From NCBI GenBank assembly GCA_013373385.1, contig JABXHX010000030.1:17302-81301 (forward strand): a stretch of 64,000 bases of DNA, in the 5' to 3' direction. The translations under genes were made by a program, and so were the position numbers. Of the stretch, positions 10,878-20,054 are shown in pieces (the first letter of the stretch is position 1; each line of letters opens with the position of its first letter). The notes beneath the pieces were generated by a model. The model ran no database searches, was not told the origin of the DNA, and saw nothing but the letters and a program-made list of their open reading frames with translations. The stretch is from Flavobacteriaceae bacterium. GTDB lineage: Bacteria > Bacteroidota > Bacteroidia > Flavobacteriales > Flavobacteriaceae.

Positions 10878-12899
10878 TTACATTAATTTTAAAAGAATTA
10901 CATCTCCTTTTTTAAAAGAAGCTCCCTTTCTTATAGATTGTTTTTCCACTTTCCCTGCTCCTTCAAACTTTACTCTCATACCTAAGTTTTCTAGTAGCGA
11001 AACTGCATCCATACCAGACATACCTTTTACATCTGGAACTGCTTTTGTTTCTTTTTGTAACTTTTTATAATAGGCTTGATAATTTTTATCTATTGTTTCT
11101 ACTGGTGGATTATCTGTTACTTGCTGCACATCAAACGGTGTTGTTGTATAAATTTTTTGAGCAATTTCTTTAAACACTGGTGCTGCAACGGTTGCTCCGT
11201 AATAACCTTTCTTTTTATTTGGTTCGTGTATCACAACTATACAAGAATACTTTGGTTTATCAGCCGGAAAAAATCCTGCAAATGATGCTACATATAGTTG
11301 ATTGGAATAATGTCCTTTTATTACATTTCCTTCCTTGTCTGTGGTTTTATCTACCCACTTTTTTGCAGTTCCTGTTTTACCTGCCATTGAAAAATATGGA
11401 GAATAGATGTTATCTGCTGTTCCTTTTTTCACAACATTTTCCATTACTTTTCTTATCTTTTTTATCGTCTCCTGACTTGCAATTCTTTCTTTTAAAATTA
11501 CCCTTTCAAATACTTTTTCTGTTTTGTTTTGTACACGCAGCTCTTTAACAAACCTTGGTTTTATCATTCGTCCATCATTTGCTACAGCATTATAAAAAGT
11601 TAGCATTTGTAATGGTGTCATAGAAACTCCATAACCCCATGCCATCCATTCTAGTGAAATTTTATTCCACGGATTTCTTTTATTTCCTGGATAAGGAATA
11701 AACGGCGTTCCTTCTCCTTTAATTTGTAGGCCTAATTTTTTATCTAAGCCAAAAGCTTTCATTTTGCTGATGAATTTCAGCGGATTCTTATCATAATGCT
11801 TACGAATAAGTTTCACAATTCCAACATTAGAAGAGACTTCAAAAACTCTTGCTGCCGATATTTTCCCATAACCACCTCTATGCGAATCTTCTACCTTACT
11901 ACCATGCAACCATAAAATTCCTTTTTCTGTATCCACTACCGTTGCTGTATCTATGACTTTATCATCTATTGCTGCCATTAAACTTGCTAGTTTAAATGTT
12001 GAGCCAGGTTCGTGCGATTCCCATACTGCATAATTTCTTTTTTCATAATATTTACCATTAGATGTTCTACCTAAATTAGCAATAGCTTTAATCTCTCCTG
12101 TAGCAGTTTCCATCACAATGGCACAACCGTGCTCTGCTTCAAAATATTCCATTTGACGCAACAAAGCATGATGGGTTATATCTTGGAAATTTACATCTAT
12201 AGTTGTGATGACATCTTTACCATTTATGGGTTCTTTTTCATTGACATCATTAATGGGTTTCCACTGTCCTTTTGCAATTTTTTGTTTCAATCTCCATCCA
12301 TTTTCTCCTTCTAAATATGCAGCAAAAGCTCCCTCAATCCCTGCTCCACCTCTATAATCATCATATCCAATTGTTCTTTCTGCAATTTTTCCAATGGGCT
12401 TTACTCGTACTGTTTTTTGCTCGGTTATAAATCCGCCTTTATAAGGACCGAGTTTAAAAATCGGAAATTGCTTAATCTTCATATAATCATTGTATCCCAA
12501 ATTTCTTGCTATTAACAAATAACGATTCTTACGTTTGCGAGCATTACGCAATAGTTGTTGATAATAGGATGTAGGCTTTCCTAACAAACCTGACAAAGAC
12601 CTAGAAAGTGCTGTTACATTTTTCTCAAAAACAGCACTCTTTACCGCTACCAAATCCATTCTAATAGTATACTTATACATAGAAGTTGCTAACAAGTTGC
12701 CGTCTGCTGCGTATACATTTCCTCTGTTAGAAAAAATAGTATCGTATTTAATTGTTTGTTTTTTAGATTGCTTTCTATATTCATCTCCTTGGACATATTG
12801 TATATTTATTATTCGCACTACAATGACCAAGAAAAAAAGCGTCATTAAAGCAGTGACTATATATAGTTTGTTTAATATGCTCTTTTTTATGGTTGCCAA
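10878..12899 (-). CDS. ftsI: Septal transpeptidase FtsI/PBP3 with C-terminal PASTA domain
   Basis: This class B penicillin-binding protein cross-links septal peptidoglycan. The 673-residue protein has one N-terminal transmembrane helix (about 11-30), a dimerisation domain, and the three penicillin-binding motifs: STFK at 300-303, SSN at 356-358 and KTGT at 508-511. A single PASTA domain occupies about 615-673 (VPDVKGMSGMDAVSLLENLG). E. coli FtsI lacks PASTA; the arrangement resembles PBP2x/SpoVD and is common in Bacteroidota. It follows the FtsL-like gene, whose stop at 12905 is 5 bases upstream. Confidence 0.96.
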   Translation of the reverse strand: MATIKKSILNKLYIVTALMTLFFLVIVVRIINIQYVQGDEYRKQSKKQTIKYDTIFSNRGNVYAADGNLLATSMYKYTIRMDLVAVKSAVFEKNVTALSRSLSGLLGKPTSYYQQLLRNARKRKNRYLLIARNLGYNDYMKIKQFPIFKLGPYKGGFITEQKTVRVKPIGKIAERTIGYDDYRGGAGIEGAFAAYLEGENGWRLKQKIAKGQWKPINDVNEKEPINGKDVITTIDVNFQDITHHALLRQMEYFEAEHGCAIVMETATGEIKAIANLGRTSNGKYYEKRNYAVWESHEPGSTFKLASLMAAIDDKVIDTATVVDTEKGILWLHGSKVEDSHRGGYGKISAARVFEVSSNVGIVKLIRKHYDKNPLKFISKMKAFGLDKKLGLQIKGEGTPFIPYPGNKRNPWNKISLEWMAWGYGVSMTPLQMLTFYNAVANDGRMIKPRFVKELRVQNKTEKVFERVILKERIASQETIKKIRKVMENVVKKGTADNIYSPYFSMAGKTGTAKKWVDKTTDKEGNVIKGHYSNQLYVASFAGFFPADKPKYSCIVVIHEPNKKKGYYGATVAAPVFKEIAQKIYTTTPFDVQQVTDNPPVETIDKNYQAYYKKLQKETKAVPDVKGMSGMDAVSLLENLGMRVKFEGAGKVEKQSIRKGASFKKGDVILLKLM

Positions 12900-12904
12900 G
12901 ACGA

Positions 12905-13231
12905 TTACTTTTTTGTGATAATTTTTATTTTTTGAGGAGATGAATTTGAAGGTAAGACTCCTCGTTTCTCTACCTTTTCTCTAATATTGGATTCCATTTT
13001 CATCCGCATCAAAAAGGTTCCTGTATCAACATATTCTGCTTCTAATTCTCGTTTCTTTTTATTCAACGCCGCAATTTCTATTACTTTACTATCTACCCTA
13101 TGCGCACTAGAAATCATAAACAACAATAAGACAACTACAAAAAAGATGATACGCCAGTTTTTAAATGACGACGCATCTGTTAAAAAGCTTCCTCTTAAAA
13201 TATCGTATATGTTTCTTTTTACTCTTGGCAA
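12905..13231 (-). CDS. ftsL: FtsL-like bitopic divisome protein
   Basis: A 108-residue protein with a cytoplasmic N-terminus, one transmembrane helix (about 28-44, WRIIFFVVVLLLFMISS) and a periplasmic heptad-like stretch (about 50-90) suited to a coiled coil. This topology and its place between rsmH and ftsI match FtsL, which pairs with a DivIC/FtsB partner to activate FtsW-FtsI. Family sequence conservation is very low, so position carries much of the call. It is 3 bases after rsmH. Confidence 0.82.
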   Translation of the reverse strand: MPRVKRNIYDILRGSFLTDASSFKNWRIIFFVVVLLLFMISSAHRVDSKVIEIAALNKKKRELEAEYVDTGTFLMRMKMESNIREKVEKRGVLPSNSSPQKIKIITKK

Positions 13232-13234
13232 TGT

Positions 13235-14134
13235 CTATTTATTTAAAGTTGCTACTCTCAATTTTGCACTTCTAGCTCTATTATTATTTTTTATTTCTGC
13301 AGGTGTTGGTATTATTAATTTTCCAACTTTTTTTAACGGCACATTAATATTTCCGTAAAAATCTTTTTCTGGCTCTCCACTAAACAATCCTGTTCTTATA
13401 AATCTTTTTACCAATCTATCTTCTAAAGAATGATACGAGATGACACTCAATCTACCGTCTTCATTTAACAACTCTGGTATCTGGCTTAAAAATTCTTTCA
13501 ACACTTCTAACTCTTGATTGACTTCTATTCTAATTGCCTGATAAATCTGAGCCAATATTTTATGTTCTTTTGCTTTCGGTAAATGCCTTTGCAAAACTTC
13601 TTTTAACTGAAAACTTGTTTCTATGTTGCTTACTAACCTTGCGTTAACAATATCTTTAGCCAAAGCTCTAGCATTTCTTAATTCTCCATATAAAAAAAGA
13701 ATATCCGCTAATTGTTCTTCTTCATATTCATTCACTACATTCTTTGCAGACAATACCGCTTTTTGATCCATTCGCATATCTAAATCTGCATCAAAACGAG
13801 TAGAAAAACCTCTTTCTGCTGCATCAAATTGATGCGATGAGACACCCAAATCTGCCAAAACCCCATCCACTTTTTTTACTCTATAGAACTTTAAAAACCT
13901 TGAGATATATCTAAAGTTTTCCGCTATTAGCACAAACCTCTCGTCATCAATTTTATTTTGCTGTGCATCTGGATCTTGATCAAACGCAAACAGTCTTCCT
14001 TCTTTTCCCAATCGACTTAATATTTCTCGAGAATGACCACCTCCACCAAAAGTTACATCTACATATACCCCATCTGGTTTTATAGATAAAGCATCAACGC
14101 TCTCATACAACAATACTGGATTATGATAACTCAT
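13235..14134 (-). CDS. rsmH: 16S rRNA (cytosine-1402-N4)-methyltransferase RsmH
   Basis: RsmH (MraW) methylates N4 of C1402 in the ribosomal P site. The 299-residue protein has the SAM-binding motif VDVTFGGGGHS at about 25-35, DPDAQQ, the ADLGVSSHQ segment and the C-terminal SYHSLEDRLVKRF block. ATG at 14134 lies inside the 3' end of mraZ, giving a 14-base overlap. Length and motifs are normal, and the mraZ-rsmH pair at the head of the dcw cluster is widely conserved. Confidence 0.97.
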   Translation of the reverse strand: MSYHNPVLLYESVDALSIKPDGVYVDVTFGGGGHSREILSRLGKEGRLFAFDQDPDAQQNKIDDERFVLIAENFRYISRFLKFYRVKKVDGVLADLGVSSHQFDAAERGFSTRFDADLDMRMDQKAVLSAKNVVNEYEEEQLADILFLYGELRNARALAKDIVNARLVSNIETSFQLKEVLQRHLPKAKEHKILAQIYQAIRIEVNQELEVLKEFLSQIPELLNEDGRLSVISYHSLEDRLVKRFIRTGLFSGEPEKDFYGNINVPLKKVGKLIIPTPAEIKNNNRARSAKLRVATLNK

Positions 14135-14588
14135 CCGCTTCTGTATTACCCATTACCTCTTCTGCTAATTCAGCAAAATCTAGCGCCGCATCATCAATGG
14201 CTTTTTCATAGTTATCCTTATCCCAAATCTCAATAATATTTACAGCAGACGACAATACTATTTGCTTTTGAATTCCTGCAAACTGACATAAATCCTTAGG
14301 AATCAACAATCTTCCAGAAGCATCTAACTCCACCACTTTTACCCCTGCAGTAAACCTCCTAATAAAATCGTTGTTCTTTTTAACAAAACGATTTAGCTTG
14401 TTAATCTTAGCCATCATCAAATTCCATTCTTGCATAGGATACAACTCTAAACAAGGCTGAAAAACAGCTCTCTTCACAACAAACCCTTCTGACACAACTG
14501 GCAGCAATTGCTTCTTTAAAGCTGACGAAAACATCACCCTTCCTTTAGCATCTGCCTTACACTCGTATGTTCCAATTAAGTTTATCAA
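14121..14588 (-). CDS. mraZ: Transcriptional regulator MraZ, TTG start
   Basis: MraZ is a DNA-binding protein of the SpoVT/AbrB swapped-hairpin fold with two tandem MraZ domains; in E. coli and mycoplasmas it binds short direct repeats upstream of its own gene. The 155-residue protein shows GTYECKADAKGRVMFSS at about 6-22 and the second copy VVELDASGRLLIP around 85-97. The start must be TTG at 14586-14588: an in-frame stop lies at 14601-14603 with no ATG between, and the next Met is inside the first domain. Three MraZ-like boxes lie 43-72 bases upstream. Confidence 0.95.
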   Translation of the reverse strand: MINLIGTYECKADAKGRVMFSSALKKQLLPVVSEGFVVKRAVFQPCLELYPMQEWNLMMAKINKLNRFVKKNNDFIRRFTAGVKVVELDASGRLLIPKDLCQFAGIQKQIVLSSAVNIIEIWDKDNYEKAIDDAALDFAELAEEVMGNTEADELS

Positions 14589-14616
14589 ACTACTTATTTC
14601 TTATTGCTGTGATTTT

Positions 14617-14660
14617 CAAAAATATAAAATTTTTACCACTTTTTACCACTTTTTACCACA
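14617..14660 (-). promoter_or_regulatory. dcw promoter with three MraZ-type boxes
   Basis: On the minus strand, three 10-base direct repeats (14651-14660, 14641-14650, 14631-14640) each contain GTGGTAAAA. The period of 10 bases and the AAAGTGG core resemble MraZ boxes known from mycoplasmas and, more loosely, the TGGG repeats of E. coli. A -7 element TATTTTTG (14617-14624) follows, so the boxes cover the expected -33 region. Autorepression by MraZ is the natural inference. Confidence 0.78.
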
Positions 14661-14762
14661 TTGTTAATAAAATTTTACTTTTTGGATAAAATGTTGATTA
14701 CACAACAGATACCACCATTACAGAAGAAAAAACTAAGAAATGCATATGTCCTAAAAAAAAAC

Positions 14763-14770
14763 TACATTTG
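14763..14770 (+). promoter_or_regulatory. -7 promoter element upstream of the alpha/beta hydrolase gene
   Basis: TACATTTG matches the Bacteroidota -7 consensus TAnnTTTG and lies 24 bases before ATG 14795. I see no clear TTG at the -33 position. It would drive the hydrolase-ysxC-rluA run, divergent from mraZ. Confidence 0.5.
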
Positions 14771-14794
14771 CCATGAAGTGAAATCAACTAAAAA

Positions 14795-15559
14795 ATGACA
14801 AAAAACTTAACTAAGGAAGGTAAATTTACCTATGCTGAAGCTGGAGAAGGACAACCAATAGTTATTTTACACGGTTTAATGGGAGCTTTGAGTAATTTTG
14901 ACGATACATTTAATCATTTTTCAAAAAATGGATACAAAGTATTGATACCTGAACTGCCTTTATACAAGCTACCTTTACTGAAAACAAATGTTAAGAACTT
15001 AGCTAAATTCTTAAATGATTTTATTGAATATAAACAGCTAAAAAAAGTTGTTTTAGTTGGTAATTCTCTAGGCGGTCATATTGCATTGTACTTTACAAAA
15101 CATTTCCCAGAAAAAGTTAAAGCCTTGGTACTTACCGGAAGCTCTGGATTGTACGAAAACTCAATGGGAGATAGTTACCCAAAAAGAGGTGACAGAAATT
15201 ATGTTACTCAAAAAGCAAGAGATGTTTTCTACGATCCTGCAATAGCAACAGAAGAACTGATAGATGATATTTATGTGGTAATTAACGACCGAAGTTCTTT
15301 AATTAGAACTCTTTCAATTGCTAAAAGCGCTATTAGACATAATATGGCTAAGGATCTACCAAAAATAAACCTACCAACCTGTTTAATCTGGGGAAAACAA
15401 GATAAAGTAACTCCGCCTGAAGTAGCTGAAGATTTCCATAGATTATTACCAGACTCTGATTTATTTTGGATTGACAAATGTGGTCATGCTGCCATGATGG
15501 AAAGACCTGAAGAATTTAACACAGTTCTTGAAAAATGGCTAAGCTCTAGAAATATCTAA
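14795..15559 (+). CDS. Alpha/beta fold hydrolase
   Basis: A 254-residue serine hydrolase of the alpha/beta superfamily. The oxyanion region HGLMG is at 26-30, the nucleophile elbow GNSLGG places Ser91, and the acid (WGKQDKVTP) and histidine (CGHAAMMERPEEF) complete a typical triad. The substrate cannot be read from sequence; the family includes esterases, C-C hydrolases and related enzymes. It is 5 bases upstream of the ysxC-type GTPase gene, a neighbour relationship often seen in flavobacteria, and probably shares its promoter. No signal peptide is seen, so it should act in the cytoplasm. Confidence 0.9.
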   Translation: MTKNLTKEGKFTYAEAGEGQPIVILHGLMGALSNFDDTFNHFSKNGYKVLIPELPLYKLPLLKTNVKNLAKFLNDFIEYKQLKKVVLVGNSLGGHIALYFTKHFPEKVKALVLTGSSGLYENSMGDSYPKRGDRNYVTQKARDVFYDPAIATEELIDDIYVVINDRSSLIRTLSIAKSAIRHNMAKDLPKINLPTCLIWGKQDKVTPPEVAEDFHRLLPDSDLFWIDKCGHAAMMERPEEFNTVLEKWLSSRNI

Positions 15560-15564
15560 AACCA

Positions 15565-16176
15565 ATGAAAATCCATTCTGCTGAGTTTGTAATGAGTAAC
15601 AGTAATGTTACAAAAGCACCTAAAGACCATATTCCTGAATACGCGTTTATTGGAAGATCAAATGTTGGGAAATCCTCTTTAATAAATATGCTGATGGAAC
15701 GCAAAGATTTGGCAAAGACATCTGGAAAACCCGGAAAGACACAATTAATAAATCATTTTAAAATAAATAACTCTTGGTTTTTGGTTGATTTACCTGGTTA
15801 TGGTTATGCTCAAGTATCTAAAAAGAAGAGGGTTATTTTTCAATATTTTATTGAAAACTACTTTAAAGAAAGAGAGCAACTGGTATGCACCTTTGTGTTA
15901 ATTGACTCAAGACATGATCCTCAAAAAATTGACTTAGAGTTTATGCGGTTTTTAGGCGAAAACCAAATTCCGTTTTGTATTGTTTTTACAAAGGCAGACA
16001 AATTAAGTAGCTCAAAACTAAATAAGCAAATTACTTCTTATAAAAAGAAATTACTACAACACTGGGAAAGTTTACCTCAAACATTTACTACATCTTCAAC
16101 TTCTAAATTGGGTAGAGAAGAGTTTTTAAATTTTATTGCCACTATAAATGAAGATGTTGCAGACAATTTTAATTAA
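15565..16176 (+). CDS. ysxC: Ribosome biogenesis GTP-binding protein YsxC/EngB
   Basis: A 203-residue Era/Obg-type GTPase needed for late assembly of the large ribosomal subunit. G1 GRSNVGKSS lies at 30-38, G2 GKPGKTQ follows, G3 is DLPGYGYA and G4 is FTKAD. All G motifs are intact and the length matches YihA/YsxC. It lies 5 bases after the hydrolase and 5 bases before the pseudouridine synthase gene, forming a short translation-related operon. Confidence 0.96.
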   Translation: MKIHSAEFVMSNSNVTKAPKDHIPEYAFIGRSNVGKSSLINMLMERKDLAKTSGKPGKTQLINHFKINNSWFLVDLPGYGYAQVSKKKRVIFQYFIENYFKEREQLVCTFVLIDSRHDPQKIDLEFMRFLGENQIPFCIVFTKADKLSSSKLNKQITSYKKKLLQHWESLPQTFTTSSTSKLGREEFLNFIATINEDVADNFN

Positions 16177-16181
16177 TTAGC

Positions 16182-16868
16182 ATGCGCTCAACTAAAAATA
16201 ATTTACAAGTATTATTTGAAGATAATCACCTAATTATTGTAAATAAACGTGCTGGCGACATTACTCAAGGAGACAAAACTGGAGATAAACCTCTTAGTGA
16301 AGTTGTAAAAGAATACATAAAAGAAAAATACAACAAACCTGGCAATGTATATTTAGGTGTTGTACATCGATTGGATAGACCTACAAGTGGAATTATCATT
16401 TTTGCAAGAACCTCTAAAGCTTTAGAAAGACTGAATAAAATGTTACGTGATAAAACAATTAAAAAAACCTATTGGGCTATTGTAAAAAACCAACCTAAAA
16501 AAGAAAAAGAAACGCTAATTAATTACTTAAAAAAGAATCCTAAAAACAACAAATCAACAGCATTTAACAAAGAAATAGACGGTAGTAAAAAGGCAATTTT
16601 ACATTATAATCTTATTAAAAAACTAGATAACTATTCGTTATTAGAAATTGATTTAGAAACTGGCAGACACCATCAAATCAGATGTCAATTAGCTAACATT
16701 GGATTACCCTTAAAAGGTGATTTAAAATATGGATTTAACAGAAGTAATAAAGATGGAAGCATTCATTTACATGCAAGAAAGATTAGCTTCATTCACCCTG
16801 TAAGTAAAGAAGAAATTAACATCATCGCTCCAGTTCCAGAAGATGTTATTTGGAATGCCTGTTCATAA
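16182..16868 (+). CDS. RluA-family pseudouridine synthase
   Basis: A 228-residue enzyme converting uridine to pseudouridine in RNA. The family motif HRLDRPTSG is at 62-70 with catalytic Asp65; the C-terminal RHHQIRCQLA motif (around 165-175) is also present. There is no N-terminal S4 domain, so it resembles the short RluA-like group rather than RluC/RluD. The target RNA cannot be assigned. It lies 5 bases after ysxC and 32 bases before alkB. Confidence 0.93.
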   Translation: MRSTKNNLQVLFEDNHLIIVNKRAGDITQGDKTGDKPLSEVVKEYIKEKYNKPGNVYLGVVHRLDRPTSGIIIFARTSKALERLNKMLRDKTIKKTYWAIVKNQPKKEKETLINYLKKNPKNNKSTAFNKEIDGSKKAILHYNLIKKLDNYSLLEIDLETGRHHQIRCQLANIGLPLKGDLKYGFNRSNKDGSIHLHARKISFIHPVSKEEINIIAPVPEDVIWNACS

Positions 16869-16900
16869 TTTCGTATATTTAGGCTCAACTCATTCAATAC

Positions 16901-17932
16901 ATGAAAAGCCTAAAGTTTTTAACTGTTTTACTATTACCAATTAGTGTATATATTGCATTTACATTTAATGGCTTTCTTACGTTTTTACCATTACTATTAT
17001 TTTTTGGAGTTGTACCCGTTTTAGAATTTTTCTTCACTCCTACTTCAGGAAACTTTAATAAAGAACAAGAAAAAATTGAGAAAGAGAATAAAATGTATAC
17101 CTACATTTTATACTTAATGATTCCTATTCAAATTTATTTTCTATTCTTCTTTTTTGAAGTAATTCAAGAACTAAATTTAACTTATGCTGAATTGACAGGA
17201 AGAATTATTGGTATGGGATTAATGTGTGGGACCTTAGGAATTAATATTGGTCATGAATTAGGACATCGTAATAATAGGTTTGATGAGTTTTTAGGAGAAA
17301 TCTTGTTGCTTTCATCGTTAGATACTCATTTTTTACCTTATCATAATGCAGGTCATCATTTAAATGTTGCCACACCAAACGATGCCGCTACTGCTAGAAA
17401 AAATGAATGGATTTACACATTTTGGATTCGTTCACATTTTACTAGTTATATGCAAGCATGGCAGTTAGAAAATAAACGAATGAAGCTTTCTAATAGAAGT
17501 TGGTTTCATATACAAAATAGAATGCTTATCTATACACTAGCTAACATTATATTATTAGTTTCCATTGTATATTTCTACAATACATTTGTGCTAGTTTGCT
17601 TTTTAGTTGCTGCAATAATTGGAATTTTATTACTAGAAAGTGTAAATTATATAGAACATTACGGACTATTAAGAAAGAAAAACGAAAATGGAAGATACGA
17701 AAAGGTAAAAAGAACACATTCTTGGAATTCTGATCATGTAATTGGAAAATTAATGTTGTTTAATTTATCACGTCATTCAGATCATCATTACCATGGCAGT
17801 AAACATTATCAACTATTAAAATCATTGCCAGAAAGTCCACAAATGCCAACTGGTTATCCAGGTATGGTTATTGCTGCTTTAATTCCGCCGTTATGGTTTT
17901 CTATAATGAATAAAAAACTTGAAGAAATCTAA
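16901..17932 (+). CDS. alkB: Alkane 1-monooxygenase (AlkB-type membrane diiron hydroxylase)
   Basis: A 343-residue integral-membrane non-haem diiron hydroxylase that oxidises the terminal carbon of medium-chain alkanes or related hydrophobic chains. The histidine boxes are complete: HELGH at 118-122, HNAGHH at 148-153 and RHSDHH at 291-296, with the AlkB signature NYIEHYGL at 249-256, which separates it from desaturases. Several hydrophobic segments precede and follow the boxes. No rubredoxin gene is adjacent, so electron transfer must come from elsewhere. The aldehyde dehydrogenase gene follows after 3 bases. TATATTTA, a near-match to the -7 element, lies in the upstream gap. Confidence 0.9.
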   Translation: MKSLKFLTVLLLPISVYIAFTFNGFLTFLPLLLFFGVVPVLEFFFTPTSGNFNKEQEKIEKENKMYTYILYLMIPIQIYFLFFFFEVIQELNLTYAELTGRIIGMGLMCGTLGINIGHELGHRNNRFDEFLGEILLLSSLDTHFLPYHNAGHHLNVATPNDAATARKNEWIYTFWIRSHFTSYMQAWQLENKRMKLSNRSWFHIQNRMLIYTLANIILLVSIVYFYNTFVLVCFLVAAIIGILLLESVNYIEHYGLLRKKNENGRYEKVKRTHSWNSDHVIGKLMLFNLSRHSDHHYHGSKHYQLLKSLPESPQMPTGYPGMVIAALIPPLWFSIMNKKLEEI

Positions 17933-17935
17933 TAC

Positions 17936-19312
17936 ATGGATATCAAACAAATTGTAAAAACTCAGAAAGAATACTTTGCAGATCAGCACACAAAAGATTT
18001 TTCTAAAAGAAAAAAACTCCTTAAAAACTTACTCTCAGAACTCTTAAAAAGAGAAAAAGAAATTGTAGATGCGCTGTATGCTGATTTTAAAAAATCTGAA
18101 TACGAATCTGTAATGACAGAAACTTCTATTGTAATTTCTGAACTTAAAAGAACCATTAAAAAGTTAAAGGTTTGGGCTAAACCTCAAGCAGTAATGCCAG
18201 TAGTTTTAAATTTTCCGTCAACAAGCAAAATTTATAAGGAACCCTATGGTAATGTATTAGTAATTTCTCCATGGAACTACCCTTACCAATTGGCTTTAGT
18301 GCCTTTAATTGGGGCCATTGCAGCTGGGAACACAGTTGTTTTAAAACCATCAGAATTAACTCCAAACACCAGTAAAATTACTAAGGAAATTTTAGAATCT
18401 GTATTTAATAAAGAATTGGTTACGGTTGTAGAAGGCGGAGTAGAAACAGCAACGAAATTATTAGCTCAACGTTGGGATTATATTTTCTTTACAGGGAGCG
18501 TTAATGTTGGTAAAATTGTTGCAACAGCAGCAGCCAAATATTTAACACCAGTTACTTTAGAACTTGGTGGTAAAAGTCCTTGTATTGTAGATGATACTGC
18601 AAATATAAAACTAGCAGCCAGAAGAATAGTTTGGGGTAAATTTATTAATGGAGGTCAAACTTGTATTGCTCCAGATTATTTATTGATTCACACATCAGTA
18701 AAGGATAGATTTGTTAACTGTTTTAAAGCTGAAATCACGAAAGCATACGGAGAAAATCCAGAAAAATCGACAGACTTTCCAAGAATTATCAATCAACGTA
18801 ATTTTGAACGTCTTTCGTTAATGTTAGAAAATGAAAACTTTTTAGTTGGTGGTAACACAAACAAAGAGGACAATTATATTTCGCCAACCTTAATTGACGA
18901 ACCAAGTTTAGATAGTGAAGTAATGAAAGGTGAGATTTTTGGCCCTATTTTTCCAGTGATTTCTTATGAAACTGAAAATGATTTACACAAAATAATGAGT
19001 AAATATGATAAGCCTTTGGCTTTGTATGTATTTACAGGTAAAAATAGTTTTGCAAAAAAAATCATTTCAATCTATTCTTTTGGTGGTGGAACTATCAATG
19101 ATACTACGGTGCATTTTGCAAATCATCATATGCCTTTTGGTGGTGTTGGAGAAAGTGGTATTGGTAGTTATCATGGAAAACAAACATTTGATATTTTTTG
19201 TCATAAAAAAGGAATTACCAAAAGATATAATTGGCTAGATATTCCCGTAAGATACGCACCATACAAAGGCAAATTAAAAACACTAAAGACCTTTATGAGG
19301 TTATTTTCTTAA
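17936..19312 (+). CDS. NAD(P)-dependent aldehyde dehydrogenase
   Basis: A 458-residue ALDH-superfamily enzyme oxidising aldehydes to acids. The general base Glu209 lies in LELGGKSP and the catalytic Cys243 in GGQTC; SPWNYP (111-116) is the coenzyme-site segment. The protein lacks the N-terminal extension of classical 490-500-residue ALDHs and resembles the ALDH3 group that acts on fatty or aromatic aldehydes. Placement 3 bases after alkB suggests it removes the aldehyde produced after alkane hydroxylation; a dedicated alcohol dehydrogenase is not adjacent. Confidence 0.93.
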   Translation: MDIKQIVKTQKEYFADQHTKDFSKRKKLLKNLLSELLKREKEIVDALYADFKKSEYESVMTETSIVISELKRTIKKLKVWAKPQAVMPVVLNFPSTSKIYKEPYGNVLVISPWNYPYQLALVPLIGAIAAGNTVVLKPSELTPNTSKITKEILESVFNKELVTVVEGGVETATKLLAQRWDYIFFTGSVNVGKIVATAAAKYLTPVTLELGGKSPCIVDDTANIKLAARRIVWGKFINGGQTCIAPDYLLIHTSVKDRFVNCFKAEITKAYGENPEKSTDFPRIINQRNFERLSLMLENENFLVGGNTNKEDNYISPTLIDEPSLDSEVMKGEIFGPIFPVISYETENDLHKIMSKYDKPLALYVFTGKNSFAKKIISIYSFGGGTINDTTVHFANHHMPFGGVGESGIGSYHGKQTFDIFCHKKGITKRYNWLDIPVRYAPYKGKLKTLKTFMRLFS

Positions 19313-19314
19313 AT

Positions 19315-20052
19315 ATGAGTACAGAAAAAACAGTTTCAGAAGCAATACATTATAGACGTTCTGTAAGAATATATGACCCTGAAAAACCAATAGAAACTTC
19401 TTTGGTTAAAAAGTGTATAGAACAAGCAAGTTTAGCTCCTAATAGTAGCAATATGCAATTGTGGGAGTTTTACCATATTACCACAAAAGATATTATCGAT
19501 AAAATAGCTCCGCTGTGTTTCAATCAAAATGCAGCAAAAACTGCTCAACAATTGGTAGTTTTTGTGGTTCGAAAAGATTTATGGAAAAAAAGAGCAAAGT
19601 CAAATCTTGCTTATTTAGATTCAGCTTTTGGTACTAACACTCCAAAATCTGAACAAACCGGACGAGAAAAAATGGCTCGCAACTACTATGGAAAAGTAAT
19701 TCCGTTTGCATATGGTGATTTTTTGGGTATTCTCGGTTGGATCAAATATCTAATTGTAGTGATTACTGGATTCTTTAGACCTATTTATAGAGAAGTTAGA
19801 GAAAAAGATATGCGTATTGTAGCTCACAAATCAGCAGGTTTAGCAGCTCAAAATTTTATGCTAAGTATGGCTGCTATTGGCTATGATACTTGCCCTATGG
19901 AAGGTTCTGACACCTGGAAAGTAAAACGTGTTTTAGGCCTACCATATGGTGCAGAAATAAACATGATTGTTTCTTGCGGAATACGATCTGAAAAAGGTGT
20001 TTATGGAGAACGTTTTAGAATACCGTTTGAAGAAGTGTATAAAGAGGTTTAG
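19315..20052 (+). CDS. Nitroreductase-family FMN oxidoreductase
   Basis: A 245-residue protein of the nitroreductase fold, binding FMN as a dimer. The N-terminal RRSVRIYDPEKPI and SLAPNSSNMQLWEF segments form the FMN phosphate site, and AAQNFMLSMAAIGYDTCPMEG is the matching C-terminal half. I chose ATG 19315, two bases after the aldehyde dehydrogenase stop; an earlier in-frame start at 19231 would overlap that gene by over 80 bases. The substrate is unknown. It may act with the alkB pair, but that rests only on spacing. Confidence 0.9.
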   Translation: MSTEKTVSEAIHYRRSVRIYDPEKPIETSLVKKCIEQASLAPNSSNMQLWEFYHITTKDIIDKIAPLCFNQNAAKTAQQLVVFVVRKDLWKKRAKSNLAYLDSAFGTNTPKSEQTGREKMARNYYGKVIPFAYGDFLGILGWIKYLIVVITGFFRPIYREVREKDMRIVAHKSAGLAAQNFMLSMAAIGYDTCPMEGSDTWKVKRVLGLPYGAEINMIVSCGIRSEKGVYGERFRIPFEEVYKEV

Positions 20053-20054
20053 TT

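Noticed and set aside
11076..11548. Open frames on the plus strand opposite ftsI
   Set aside because: They are hydrophobic shadow frames of the AT-rich minus-strand coding sequence, without any recognisable domain.
12987..13358. Open frame of about 120 codons on the plus strand
   Set aside because: It lies entirely antisense to the FtsL-like gene and rsmH, has no promoter match and a composition expected of a shadow frame.
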